A stretch of 64,000 nt of DNA from PWXP01 sp034005525 (GTDB lineage Bacteria; Planctomycetota; Planctomycetia; Pirellulales; Thermoguttaceae): positions 20,279-84,278 of the forward strand of contig JAVEUP010000009.1 of NCBI GenBank assembly GCA_034005525.1, in the 5' to 3' direction. Shown here piece by piece: positions 7,756 through 17,126 of this stretch. How positions within the stretch are numbered: position 1 is the stretch's first letter; the number at the start of each line of letters is the position of its first letter. The notes under the pieces are model-generated. The model searched no databases and was not told the origin of the DNA. It worked only from the letters and a program-made list of their open reading frames with translations. A program made the position numbers and the translations under genes.

Positions 7756-9915
7756 TCATTCTGCGGCAGGCGCGAACACGATGGCGTCGGCAATGATCAA
7801 GCCGCCGGAGCCTTCGGCCAGAATCTCGACCCAGCCGTCCATGCCTTCGTCGAAGGCGAAGGTGCCGATGGAACGGTCGGCGGCAGGCTGGACGTGGATG
7901 GTGTCGACGCCGGAGGCATGACGCACGCGCACGGCGAATCGGCTTTCGGGTGGAAACGGCGTAGCGTCGTGGAAGGCAACGCGGTACACGCCGGCGCGCA
8001 GGTCGGGCGTGAAGCGGACAAACTCGCCCGGCCACGCCCGCCCGCCGTTGGTCCGGTAGAAGCCGGCATAGCCTCGCCGGTCGGGCGGGCACTGGCAGAA
8101 GCGATGCCCGACCCAGAAGTACGGCGTAGCATAGCAGCCCGCATCGGCATCGTCGATAATCACCGTGCCCACGGCCGGCGGCTCGCCGGCCACGTGCAAC
8201 GCGACGCGAAACCCCTGCGGCGTGTTGAGGCTGCCGGGCGAATCGACCACGACGCGCGCCTCGTAGCTGCCCGGGGCAAGTCCGGTGGCGTCGGCCTGAA
8301 CGCGAATCGCCTGCCCGTCGTCCTGGCCCTCGGCCGCCGCGTGCAGCCAGCCGTCTTTCTTGCGGGCTCCGTCTGTGTTGAGATACTCCACCTGCACGCG
8401 AGCCGGCGGTAGTTTGCCAACGCCGAGGTTGACCAGTCTGACGGTTCTTTCGCGAGGCCGGGGCCTGCTGGGCCGGGCGAGCAGTTCCAGCGTATGCGGC
8501 ACGCGCCGGACCGGCAGGCCGTACACGTCCTTTGCTTCCACCGGCCGGGGGCGGAACGACGGTTCCGCGGGTGCACGGAGCGCCAGCACCGGCCGACCGA
8601 CCGGCTCGCCCGAAACGGCGATATGCTGCGTCGACGTTGCCCGGTCTTTCCCATCCTCGACCACAAGCGTGACGGGGTAGACGCCCGGCCGCGCGAAGAC
8701 GTGTGCCGGTTGCGCCACGTCGGACCAGCCGCCGTCGCCGAACGTCCAAGTGAACCGCAAGGGGCCGCCCTCCCTTCGCGGGCGCGAACCGGCGGAGGAG
8801 AACGTTACCGGCCGGCCCGTCGCAGCCGGCGCCAATGGCCCGATCGCGGCACGGATCGCGCCCTCGCGATCTTTCAGGTCCTCGAACGTCTGCCAGAAGA
8901 TGATCCACGGGTCGAGGTGGAGAACCTCGGGACGCTGCTGGGCGGCTTCCGACCCATCCTGAAAGTCGATCGGGCACGCGATCGACGCCGGATCGTCGGA
9001 GGCCGCCAGCGGCTCTTCGGCGTGTTTTCGGCCGATCTTGAACTCAAAGTGGGTGTGTTCGTGGCGGCCGACGTGGACGCCGGCCGTCGTGGCGTACTTC
9101 GCGCCGGCGGCCAGCGGTTCATTCTCGGGTTGCAGCAGTTCAATCAGATGGTGCGTTTGCAGCGCCCAGACGTCGCCGTTGGGCCAGCGGCGGATGCCGC
9201 GCCAGCGGTTGTTATTGTCGCCCGCCGCGAGGCTGTTGAAGTAAGCCTGCGTGTCGAAGTCGATCGGGGCGAACAGCGGGCTTCCCTTCGGATGGTTGAT
9301 GTCCATCCCCACGTGCAGCGCCTCGCCCTCATACGCGCCGAGGTAGCAGTCGTCGCCGTTGTAGCATCGCCCGACGTCGATGAAGCCGCGGGGCTCTTCG
9401 AGCCAGGGGTGCGTCTGCTGCGGGCAGATGCGCAGGGAGGCGTCCTGCAACGCCAGGCGCACGTCCTTCCGCGGCACGCATTGAAGATTGCCCGGCCGCG
9501 GATAGCGAACGGGAATCAACTCGAACACGTCCTTGACAATGTCGAGCCAGATACGCACGCCGTTGACGACGTAAGGCTCGTAGAAACACTCCTGCGTGCA
9601 CACGTAGCGGCGCAGCGTCATCGGCTGACCGTCGATCCGCAGCGTGCAAGTGAAGCTATGGACAATGCCGCCCGGCACGACGCGCTCGATGATCTCGGCC
9701 GCGGTATCCTCGACGGTCAACTCCACGCTCCGCCCGTCGCGAAGCTGAAAGACCAGCGTGTCGCCCCGGTCGAGTTCGACGGCCGAGAGGGTGTCCCTTG
9801 CGGCCAGGTGGATCGTCGCGGCGGCGACCGATTCAGTTGCCGGCCCCGTCGAGCATAGCCCAAACGCACTCGCACAAAGAATTCGCGGCAAGTGCCAGGT
9901 CATCCAGCATTTCAT
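7756..9915 (-). CDS. Secreted M23-like / PKD / golvesin-domain protein
   Basis: A 719-aa exported protein with a likely signal peptide in the first 35 residues. The N-terminal third has HVGMDINHPKGSPLFAPID and, later, HEHTHFEF, resembling the HxxxD and HxH zinc ligands of M23/LytM peptidases in a degenerate form. A PKD domain follows (about 370-440, TWTFGDGGWSD...HVFARPGVYPVTL). The C-terminus (IIDDADAGCYATPYFW to ADAIVFAPA) matches the golvesin-like carbohydrate-binding domain common in planctomycete surface proteins. Role inferred: cell-surface or periplasmic binding or processing of polysaccharide or peptidoglycan. Peptidase activity is unproven. Confidence 0.75.
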   Translation of the reverse strand: MKCWMTWHLPRILCASAFGLCSTGPATESVAAATIHLAARDTLSAVELDRGDTLVFQLRDGRSVELTVEDTAAEIIERVVPGGIVHSFTCTLRIDGQPMTLRRYVCTQECFYEPYVVNGVRIWLDIVKDVFELIPVRYPRPGNLQCVPRKDVRLALQDASLRICPQQTHPWLEEPRGFIDVGRCYNGDDCYLGAYEGEALHVGMDINHPKGSPLFAPIDFDTQAYFNSLAAGDNNNRWRGIRRWPNGDVWALQTHHLIELLQPENEPLAAGAKYATTAGVHVGRHEHTHFEFKIGRKHAEEPLAASDDPASIACPIDFQDGSEAAQQRPEVLHLDPWIIFWQTFEDLKDREGAIRAAIGPLAPAATGRPVTFSSAGSRPRREGGPLRFTWTFGDGGWSDVAQPAHVFARPGVYPVTLVVEDGKDRATSTQHIAVSGEPVGRPVLALRAPAEPSFRPRPVEAKDVYGLPVRRVPHTLELLARPSRPRPRERTVRLVNLGVGKLPPARVQVEYLNTDGARKKDGWLHAAAEGQDDGQAIRVQADATGLAPGSYEARVVVDSPGSLNTPQGFRVALHVAGEPPAVGTVIIDDADAGCYATPYFWVGHRFCQCPPDRRGYAGFYRTNGGRAWPGEFVRFTPDLRAGVYRVAFHDATPFPPESRFAVRVRHASGVDTIHVQPAADRSIGTFAFDEGMDGWVEILAEGSGGLIIADAIVFAPAAE

Positions 9916-10016
9916 GATGGCGTCCTCGCGTGCAAGTTGTATTCAACCTGTTTCAGCACAGAGCAGCATTCGCTCCCCGTGATCCGGGCAACGTTGCCTC
10001 GCCTCATTCTGCCCAA

Positions 10017-12422
10017 TCAGTGTTCCGCGAAACCTTCACCGACCTTGGTTGCCAACAGGGCCGGAAGCAGGACCAGGTCGCCAACCAGCGCGGCGGCCAA
10101 TAGCACCGCCATCAGCAGACCAAATTGCGAAACGGGCTGGAAATCGCTCAGGAAGAACACAACCAGCCCCAGGCCGGCAATGAGCGTCGTTTGTGTCATG
10201 GCGACGGCGCAGCGGTCGTAGGCCGTCACAATCGCTGCCTGCCGCGAATGGCCTGCGGCCCGGCTGCGCCGAAACCAGGTGAGGAAGTGCAGCGTGTCGT
10301 CCACCGCAATGCCCAGCGCCACGCTGGCGGTCATCATGGCGCCCACGTCGACCAGGATTCCCAGCCACCCCATCGTGCCGAAGACGAGCACCGCGGGGAA
10401 TACGTTGGGGATCATCGACATGAGCCCCGCGGTGGGGCTGCGCAGAAGGACCGTCATGACGACGGCGATCAGTGCAAACGCAAGGCAGAAGCTCTTGAAC
10501 AGCCCATCCAGCAACTCCCGCTGCGCCACGAACACCAGCGGCACCACGCCGGTGTAAACCGGCCGCACCACCTCCCGCGTTAGGCCCTCCTGCGCAAGCT
10601 GGGCATCCACCTGGCGTTGGACCTCTTCGAGGACCAGGTCGTAGTCGACGTGCGAATATTCATCCGAGTTTCTGAGGCCGGAAACCCGCGCGCTGATGCG
10701 CCATTGCTCGCCGCGTTCGGTCGGCTGAAGGAATCGCGTGTTTTCGAAGTGGTGGCGATGGCGGAGTAACCGGCGGTTGAGCACGCTCTTGCGCAGCCAA
10801 TCTTGATCGCGCACACCCATAACCCGGAGCATGGCCCGCCCCGTCCGGCCCAACTCAAGACCTTCTTCGACGGGATCAGCATGAGGCTGCGGCGACGGTC
10901 CGAAGGTTGCCGGTGAAAGGGTTCCGCTCACGTACTCCACCGAACGGACCACGTCAGCCACGCGCCCCACCAACTGAAGCCGCTCGAGAAAGGTCAGTTG
11001 GTATGGGTCGTCCGGATCGTCCGGCGCCGGCAGCTTCGGGAAGTCGAGCAAGACCTCAAACGGAGTCATGGAGCCAATCCGGTCCTGCAACCAAAGGCCG
11101 TCTTGCCACCATCGGCCGTCCTTGGCAAAGAACCGGCCCGGCGCCACGGACGTGTCAATGAAGACCACGCCCACAGCCAGAAGGCAGATGGCGGGAAGTC
11201 CAATGGCCAGAATCGTTGCGCGGCACCGGACCACCTCGCGGGCGGCCGGCCGGAGCAGATGCCGCCGCCACCAGGCGCGCGAGCCAACGTGGCGCGGTGG
11301 CTCCTGAGGCCATTTCTCCAACATGGCAGGGAGCAGAAGCAGCACGATGCCCAGACTTACCATCATGCCGGCCGACGCATAGATGCCGAACATCCGCACG
11401 GGAACGACATGACTGACACTCAAAGAGACGAGTCCAAGGGCCGTCGTACCGGCCGAAAGTGCGCAAGGGAGCCAGCCGGCCGCGAGACTGCGCTGGGGCG
11501 CCCCCGGAACGCCGTTCTCCCGCACCGCATCGTGGTAGTAGTTGGCCAGGTGGACGCATGCCGACAGGGCCAATACGTAGATGAGCACCGGCATCACCAC
11601 CAGCACCAGGTTCATGGTGCCTCCGCTGAAATAGACCAGGGAGGTCGTAATGCCGGAACTGTACACCGCAATTCCGAACACAATAGCGATGAGCTTGAGA
11701 CTCCGCAGGCAGAGCCAGGCGGTCGCCAGGGCAACTGCCCAAGAGAATGCAATCCATTGGCGTACGGCCCGCTCGCTTTCCAGGTCGATGGCCGCATTGA
11801 TGATGGCGTCACCACCTAACCGCAATTCCTCCCGGGGAATGCCGCAGTGCTCAATGGCAATCTCTTCAATCACACTGAGCGCCGCGGTCCGATCTGCATT
11901 GCCCTCCTTCGACAGGGTGACGACGGCGCAGGTGGTCTTGCCGTCCGGCCCGATCAAGGTGCCTTGAAGGCGCCGGATCGCCTCTTGCCGGGACAGGGTA
12001 AACGGGCCTTCCTCAATCACGGCCACCAGCCTGGCGCCCGTGACAACCCGCTGGAACCATCGTCGCGACCCGTCAGCGCCGTTTCTCCCACGCCGCGGCA
12101 CAACCGCCTGCGCAAACTGCTCAAGGCGGGGGTCATCCAACGTACAGCCTTCCCAGCTTACCACGGCGACGTCATCGCTACCGAAGACTTCGCGAAAGCG
12201 ATTGTAGACCTCGGTTTGCGGAAAACCCTCGGGCAGCCACTGGCTGACGTTGTTATTTGCCGTGCGGAACGCCTGATGCACTCCCCAGCCGACTGCCGGC
12301 AGCGACAACGCGATCAACAGCACGAGCGGGAAAACAGCCTTGGCGTGGAAGGATTGGGTCATATCAGGTGAAAACCGACCGGGCGTCTTCCCTGGGCGAA
12401 AACTGGGGCCAATAACGGACAT
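10017..12422 (-). CDS. RND/MMPL-family transporter
   Basis: An 801-aa inner-membrane transporter with two repeats of one TM, a large periplasmic loop and five TMs, the plan of MMPL/HpnN-type RND proteins. TM stretches are clear at about 30-50 (VFPLVLLIALSLPAVGW), in a block near 215-360 (LVLVVMPVLIYVLALSACVH), at about 405-425, and at the C-terminus (GLGLVVFFLSDF, LLMAVLLAAALVGDLVLLPALL). At about 800 residues it is shorter than HAE1-type drug pumps and fits lipid or hopanoid transporters. It heads the lipid-type cluster on this strand, so export of the cluster's product is a reasonable inference. The start is uncertain: an ATG at 12362 (MTQSFHAKA) is an alternative and neither has a good SD. 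Confidence 0.8.
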   Translation of the reverse strand: MSVIGPSFRPGKTPGRFSPDMTQSFHAKAVFPLVLLIALSLPAVGWGVHQAFRTANNNVSQWLPEGFPQTEVYNRFREVFGSDDVAVVSWEGCTLDDPRLEQFAQAVVPRRGRNGADGSRRWFQRVVTGARLVAVIEEGPFTLSRQEAIRRLQGTLIGPDGKTTCAVVTLSKEGNADRTAALSVIEEIAIEHCGIPREELRLGGDAIINAAIDLESERAVRQWIAFSWAVALATAWLCLRSLKLIAIVFGIAVYSSGITTSLVYFSGGTMNLVLVVMPVLIYVLALSACVHLANYYHDAVRENGVPGAPQRSLAAGWLPCALSAGTTALGLVSLSVSHVVPVRMFGIYASAGMMVSLGIVLLLLPAMLEKWPQEPPRHVGSRAWWRRHLLRPAAREVVRCRATILAIGLPAICLLAVGVVFIDTSVAPGRFFAKDGRWWQDGLWLQDRIGSMTPFEVLLDFPKLPAPDDPDDPYQLTFLERLQLVGRVADVVRSVEYVSGTLSPATFGPSPQPHADPVEEGLELGRTGRAMLRVMGVRDQDWLRKSVLNRRLLRHRHHFENTRFLQPTERGEQWRISARVSGLRNSDEYSHVDYDLVLEEVQRQVDAQLAQEGLTREVVRPVYTGVVPLVFVAQRELLDGLFKSFCLAFALIAVVMTVLLRSPTAGLMSMIPNVFPAVLVFGTMGWLGILVDVGAMMTASVALGIAVDDTLHFLTWFRRSRAAGHSRQAAIVTAYDRCAVAMTQTTLIAGLGLVVFFLSDFQPVSQFGLLMAVLLAAALVGDLVLLPALLATKVGEGFAEH

Positions 12423-12734
12423 CAGCCGGCGCCGCGAGTACGAGAACCCTTTATCCTAGACTGCCGCGCTCAGCGCGTCAATAACCACCGCCGTCGGCCA
12501 ATGACTGGACCGGCAAGGCAAGTGTGCGGCAAGCCGTTCCTGCAGGTCATTACAAGGGGAACGTTACCCCTTTTTGAGAAGGCGAATCCGGTGTTTTCAA
12601 CTACGCAGCAAGGATGTCGGATTCTGTTTCGCGTGGTCCGTGAACATTGTCCGTCTGGCGGGTTGTTCTGTCGCAGTCTTCACCTTGCAGCCCTGCCCTT
12701 CCCGCCAAGCTCTTCCAGAAGTTCGCAGGTCTTC
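12423..12734. other. Intergenic stretch with one weak hairpin
   Basis: No convincing gene. A 6-bp stem with a short T run (12554-12575, AAGGGG/CCCCTT) lies downstream of the glycosyltransferase stop. It would terminate best on the plus strand, where nothing is transcribed towards it, so a terminator role for the minus-strand gene is doubtful. Confidence 0.4.
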
Positions 12735-14009
12735 TCACAGCGACACCTCTTCTGGAGAGCCAATTTCGGATCGGAACGGTTCGTATTCCAGCAAACGAAT
12801 CTGCCGGGGGCCGTCAACCTGATAAACCACGCCGCGCCAGTCGACGCGGCGCGTGAACGCCGCTGAGAGGAGCGCGGCAAAGTATACCGCCTGCGTCAGT
12901 GGAATGGCAGCAACCAACCAGAGCGGAGTGGTCCGGTGCATCCAGTCAACAGGCTCGCCTCGGGGCGCCACAACCGCCCGGGCGCCGCGTTCGAGCACCC
13001 CGAGCAACACCGGCATGGCGGCTCCGTAAACCAGCAATCCGGACGCGAGCCAGAACGCCGCGTTCCAAAGCTGCATGGCTAACGCAACGGCCAATCCTCC
13101 GGCGCCCACACCAAGCCCAAACGTGGTGATCAACCCGTGGAACAGCACGGCCGGCCAACCGGGATGGTACAGGCGGGCGGTCAACAGTTGGCGCCGAACC
13201 CAGCGGAAGAAGCCGCCAAGACTGCACGATTCGCGGTTGACCATCATCAGTGTGGGAACAAACGCCACGCGCCGCCCGCGGCGCCGAAGCGCGGCGAAGA
13301 GCATCGTGTCTTCGCAGAAGGCGTGCGCCCAGCGGTCGAGCAGATCGGTCTCCCGCAATTCGGCGAGTTTCACGGCGAGGGTGCCGCCCCAGGGAATCCC
13401 ATAGCAATACATCTGGACTACCGCGGCCGCGTTCCAAAGGTAGCGGACCAACGCTCCCCAACTGCGCTGCCCGGGCATGTACCACCGGTTTCCCGTCGCG
13501 GCGCCCACCAGGGGATCGGCCAGCGGTGCGGCAAGCTCGGCCAGCCACGTGCGGTGGGGCACCGTGTCGGCATCGAGCAGGGCCACGAAGTCGAACGATT
13601 CGTCCAGGTTCTCGACCACTTGAACCAATGAGCTGCACTTCAGCGAACAGGTCTCGCGGCGGTTGCTCAACTGGACAAACTCCACGTGCTGCGGTGGTGG
13701 CGCGCCTAGCGTTTGCTCAACCACGCACCAGGCGGGATCGTCAGGATGGTCGATGACAACGAACAGCCGATAATCCGCGTAGTCTTGCGCGACGGCGGCT
13801 TGCAGCGTCTCCGCAAGAAACGGGTCCGGGCCGCGCAGGCACAGGATCATCGCGGCTTTCGGCACAGGCGTCGAAGGCCGGCCTGATTGCGTCGGGTCCG
13901 GCGGAGGACTCCTCCTCCGCAATCCCCGAATGAATACCCACACCAGCGGCAACTGGCCAAGTGCCAACACAACCAGCCCGGATGACACGATCATGGCAAA
14001 CGTATTCAC
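12735..14009 (-). CDS. Membrane glycosyltransferase family 2
   Basis: 424 aa if started at the GTG at 14009 (preceded by a G-rich SD-like run); the next choice is the ATG at 13994. One N-terminal TM (MIVSSGLVVLALGQLPLVWVF) is followed by a GT-A domain with LDADTVPH (DxD), GGTLAV, FCEDTMLF (catalytic-base ED) and RRQLLTARLYH, then two or three C-terminal TMs. This is the layout of processive or ceramide-glucosyltransferase/HpnI-like GT2 enzymes, which transfer a sugar from a nucleotide donor to a membrane lipid. It lies downstream of an SDR, acyltransferase and GNAT genes on the same strand, suggesting it decorates the lipid made there. The acceptor is unknown. Confidence 0.8.
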   Translation of the reverse strand: MNTFAMIVSSGLVVLALGQLPLVWVFIRGLRRRSPPPDPTQSGRPSTPVPKAAMILCLRGPDPFLAETLQAAVAQDYADYRLFVVIDHPDDPAWCVVEQTLGAPPPQHVEFVQLSNRRETCSLKCSSLVQVVENLDESFDFVALLDADTVPHRTWLAELAAPLADPLVGAATGNRWYMPGQRSWGALVRYLWNAAAVVQMYCYGIPWGGTLAVKLAELRETDLLDRWAHAFCEDTMLFAALRRRGRRVAFVPTLMMVNRESCSLGGFFRWVRRQLLTARLYHPGWPAVLFHGLITTFGLGVGAGGLAVALAMQLWNAAFWLASGLLVYGAAMPVLLGVLERGARAVVAPRGEPVDWMHRTTPLWLVAAIPLTQAVYFAALLSAAFTRRVDWRGVVYQVDGPRQIRLLEYEPFRSEIGSPEEVSL

Positions 14010-14156
14010 GCCAGCCCCCCGTGACACGGAGCGGCTGGTGGCGAAGTGGCAGACGCCCCTGACTCCCAATCGACCGGCGGCAAGGCAGGTACTGCGGGGC
14101 CTGGCGCCCATCCGGGCAATCTGTCCGCGGTCACCTTCGCGGCAGTTGCCGGCATG

Positions 14157-15356
14157 TCACACCTCCTCAGGAGCGCCTGCCGTCGCGTGGGCGGATACTT
14201 CCCGCACGGACGCGCAGGGCGCCGACGACAACTTGGGACCCCGCCCGAATCGCGAGTGAATGGCCCGGCGGGCCATGAGCATCAGCAGGTCGCGATCGAC
14301 ACGCGGGCACGGGAGATGCGGGGCTGCCCAGCGAGTGTTGGTCTGGTCGAACTGCGGATCGTCGCGCCAGTACGCGCGGTAGACGTTCATCTGATCGCGG
14401 AACGACTGCGCGAACCACTCGCCGTCGAGTCGTGCCGGGTCGTTCGGGTCCGCCTGCGGCGAATAGCGTTCGACGGCTTCCTGAATAACGGCAGCCATGT
14501 CGAGAATGCGGGTCGGCTGGCGCGCCGTAAGATGGTACGTTCGGCCGTGAAACTGTGGGTTGCGGCGAATGTGGGTCATTGCGGCTGAAACCCAATCGAC
14601 CGGTACGAAGTGTTTGCTCTCGTCCTGATAGAGTCCAAGCAAAGCGGCCAACTCCGCGCCGCTGGTCACGCCCAACTCGACACGGCTTACCAGGGTGTGC
14701 GCGAGCTTCAGCACGGCGTAGAAACCATGGTATCCCGTGGTTTCGCCGGTTTGCGAGTCGCCAACGATGATTGCCGGCCGGTAGATGGTCACGGAATCGA
14801 AGAAGGTGGCTTCACGCACCATCCCTTCCGATTCGAGCTTGCTCCGTTCGTAGTCGTTCCCCATCTCCTGGCCGACGTCCAGCTCGTCCTCCATCACGCG
14901 GCCGGAACGAAGGCCGCACACGTAGGCCGTCGACACGTAGTGGAAATCCCTGATGCCGACGGTTCGGCACAGGTTGAGTACCCGCCGCGTCCCTTCGACG
15001 TTTGTCCGCCAGGGTTCGCCGCTGCGGTCAGGCCCTTGGAACTGCAAGCTGGCTGCGTTGTGGATAACCGAATGGCAATTCCGGGAAATCCAGTCAATGC
15101 TTGTGCCGTCCAGATTGAGGTCGTCCTGCGTCAAATCGCCGGACAGCACAATCGGTCGCGCAATGCGGCCGTTGCCGTTGCCGCCTAAGTGGCCATTTCC
15201 TTTGTGCGGCGGCAGAATCGAGTCGATGCGTTGCGACGCGGAAACGGTTCTCTTCGGTCGAACAAGCGCCGCCATGCGGTCGCCAGCACGCAACCCGTCG
15301 CGCAGCAAGTAAGAGCCAAGCAGTCCTGTAGCTCCGGTAAGCAGATGGTACGACAT
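14157..15356 (-). CDS. NAD-dependent SDR, thioester-reductase-like
   Basis: A 399-aa extended short-chain dehydrogenase. TGATGLLGSYLL at residues 7-18 binds NAD(P). STAYV and NDYERSKLESE give the Ser/Tyr/Lys active site. The fold and the RPAIIVGDSQTGET loop resemble the male-sterility/Lys2 thioester reductase group (NAD_binding_4), which reduces acyl thioesters to aldehydes or alcohols. The neighbours are a condensation-type acyltransferase and GNATs upstream and a glycosyltransferase downstream, which fits acyl-chain chemistry. A sugar epimerase is the main alternative. Confidence 0.75.
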   Translation of the reverse strand: MSYHLLTGATGLLGSYLLRDGLRAGDRMAALVRPKRTVSASQRIDSILPPHKGNGHLGGNGNGRIARPIVLSGDLTQDDLNLDGTSIDWISRNCHSVIHNAASLQFQGPDRSGEPWRTNVEGTRRVLNLCRTVGIRDFHYVSTAYVCGLRSGRVMEDELDVGQEMGNDYERSKLESEGMVREATFFDSVTIYRPAIIVGDSQTGETTGYHGFYAVLKLAHTLVSRVELGVTSGAELAALLGLYQDESKHFVPVDWVSAAMTHIRRNPQFHGRTYHLTARQPTRILDMAAVIQEAVERYSPQADPNDPARLDGEWFAQSFRDQMNVYRAYWRDDPQFDQTNTRWAAPHLPCPRVDRDLLMLMARRAIHSRFGRGPKLSSAPCASVREVSAHATAGAPEEV

Positions 15357-15548
15357 GGGGGCTCACTTGGGTTCGGGGGGGCATGACACAGCATACCGCG
15401 AATCCAGAAGAACGTCATGCTAGCATCTCCGCAGTGGAGCTGTCAAGCAGGGGGATTATTGGGCAATAGGGGGGGATGGGAAAACCGCGGAGAGAAGTGC
15501 CGCCAATCGCGGGGGATTCCAGTGATTTCCTCCGGGTTCCTCCAATTC

Positions 15549-15715
15549 CGAACCGTTCGCCAGCGACCGCTGACCGCTCACGGGGCAACGGTGCAAAGCG
15601 TCCTCTACACCGCCCGCAAAGGGGATAATCTCGTCTTCGCAACGGAGCGGTTGGCCGATCGGGCAAATTGCCCTTCGTGCCGCGAGGATTCCCACAGTCG
15701 CCTGTGAACGGTTAC
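15549..15715. repeat. Possible degenerate palindromic element
   Basis: AACCGTTC near 15551 and GTGAACGGTTAC at 15704-15715 mirror the ends of the 145-147 bp MITE found at 29100-29246 and 44677-44821, with a degenerate interior. No target duplication is seen. The 417-bp gap in which it lies contains no other recognisable feature. Confidence 0.35.
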
Positions 15716-15773
15716 GGCGACTTTTCCGTTTTTCGCGGATTGTGAGCCAATTGCCGGGAACGCTCACGCCGGG

Positions 15774-17126
15774 TCATGATTGTCGCAGCCGCTCGACAAA
15801 CCGATTCATCAAATCCTGACCGTCGCGGTTGCCCATGACATGCGAGTCGAAATGGAGTGTGATGTCCAGCCGGCCTGCATAGCTTATCGTGACGAATGAT
15901 GCGCGGGTCATGGGGCGCAGTGGCGGGGCGGCGCCGATGCGTTCGAGCACGGCATCGCCCACGCGGTACAGACCGTTGGTACGCGGGAACCGGATCATGC
16001 TTTCTGCAACCCCCATATTGCTAAGCACCGCCGTTGCCAGGCAGCGATCGTAGGGAAGCAAACGCCGAAGTCCCCCGGCAAGCCGTTCGGCAACGCAGAT
16101 ACCGCGAATGAGCGTGATGCCCGCCCGCGCCCACTTCAACAGTCGCATTTCGCGGCGGATGCTACGCAGCAGCTTCGTCGCGTCAGCAAATCTCCCGGGC
16201 CGGCGATCGAGATAGGTCATGCTCACCACATTGGCAGCCGGCATAGCCTCATCGCCTGCGACGCGCAGGTTCGTTGGAATCATGATCCGGATGATCCGCC
16301 GATTGTCGCTGGAATGCTCGACGGCAAGACGTTCCTGCAATGCAAGGAAGAGTTCCCGCAACATCAGATCATTTACGGTCACACCATGCCGCTTTGCGGC
16401 GGCGCGAAGACGTCCGGTTTCTTCAAGGGTGAGCGTGTGGCGGACCAGTGCGGGGTAGTTGTGCGGGACGGTGGCGTCTTGCGGGGGTGACTCAGCGGGT
16501 CCGAGGAGTGCTGGTCGGTGCCCGAAGTACTCGATGGCGGCTATTCCGGCAACCAAATCAAGCGGGAGTCGCTTCAGATATCCCATCCACCCAAGCCCGA
16601 AGCAGCCACGGCGTCGCAAGCGGGTTGGGTCGAGCGGCCGCAATGCCGCCGGTTCCGGTGAACCGCTAACCCGGCGATGATATTCAACCAGCAGATCTTC
16701 GATCATCTGCACCAGCGAGAGCCCATCGCAGCATGCGTGATGCATTTGCATGAGGACCTCGGTGCGGTCGCCGTCCTGATGCATGAAGAAACGTGCGCCG
16801 ATCTCGCGGCGGAGATCGATGGCGTGGCCGCGCGGACAATTGGGCGGGCGCACCGCCGAATCCCATGTGATGAAGGGCCGCCGGTCGCCGGCCTCGACCC
16901 AGACCGGCCGGCCGCGGGTATCCTGGTCGATCCATGCCTGCATCAGAGGGTGCCGGGCGAGGGCCGCTCCGATGGCGCCCTCGAATGCATCGCGGCACAG
17001 CGGACCACGGAAAGTAAGACACAGGAATCCATCGGCCGGGTAGGGACGCCAGTCATCGGCCCACATATACCGCTCAAAGGCTTCCAGCGGCATGGGGAAA
17101 GGCACATTGTCCGGGCAGTCAGTCAC
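15774..17126 (-). CDS. Condensation-domain / WS-DGAT-like acyltransferase
   Basis: A 450-aa protein of the CoA-dependent acyltransferase/condensation superfamily. The catalytic motif HHxxxDG appears as MHHACCDGLSLV near residue 131. A later NVVSMTYLDRRPG resembles the structural motif of the second half. Such stand-alone domains esterify or amidate an acyl thioester onto an alcohol or amine. The start is a GTG at 17124-17126 that overlaps the stop of the upstream GNAT by a GTGA junction, so the two are translationally coupled. Inferred to join acyl chains in the lipid made by this locus. Confidence 0.8.
   Translation of the reverse strand: MTDCPDNVPFPMPLEAFERYMWADDWRPYPADGFLCLTFRGPLCRDAFEGAIGAALARHPLMQAWIDQDTRGRPVWVEAGDRRPFITWDSAVRPPNCPRGHAIDLRREIGARFFMHQDGDRTEVLMQMHHACCDGLSLVQMIEDLLVEYHRRVSGSPEPAALRPLDPTRLRRRGCFGLGWMGYLKRLPLDLVAGIAAIEYFGHRPALLGPAESPPQDATVPHNYPALVRHTLTLEETGRLRAAAKRHGVTVNDLMLRELFLALQERLAVEHSSDNRRIIRIMIPTNLRVAGDEAMPAANVVSMTYLDRRPGRFADATKLLRSIRREMRLLKWARAGITLIRGICVAERLAGGLRRLLPYDRCLATAVLSNMGVAESMIRFPRTNGLYRVGDAVLERIGAAPPLRPMTRASFVTISYAGRLDITLHFDSHVMGNRDGQDLMNRFVERLRQS

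Noticed and set aside
12554..12575. Rho-independent terminator of the glycosyltransferase gene
   Set aside because: The T-tract is on the plus strand and the gene is on the minus strand.
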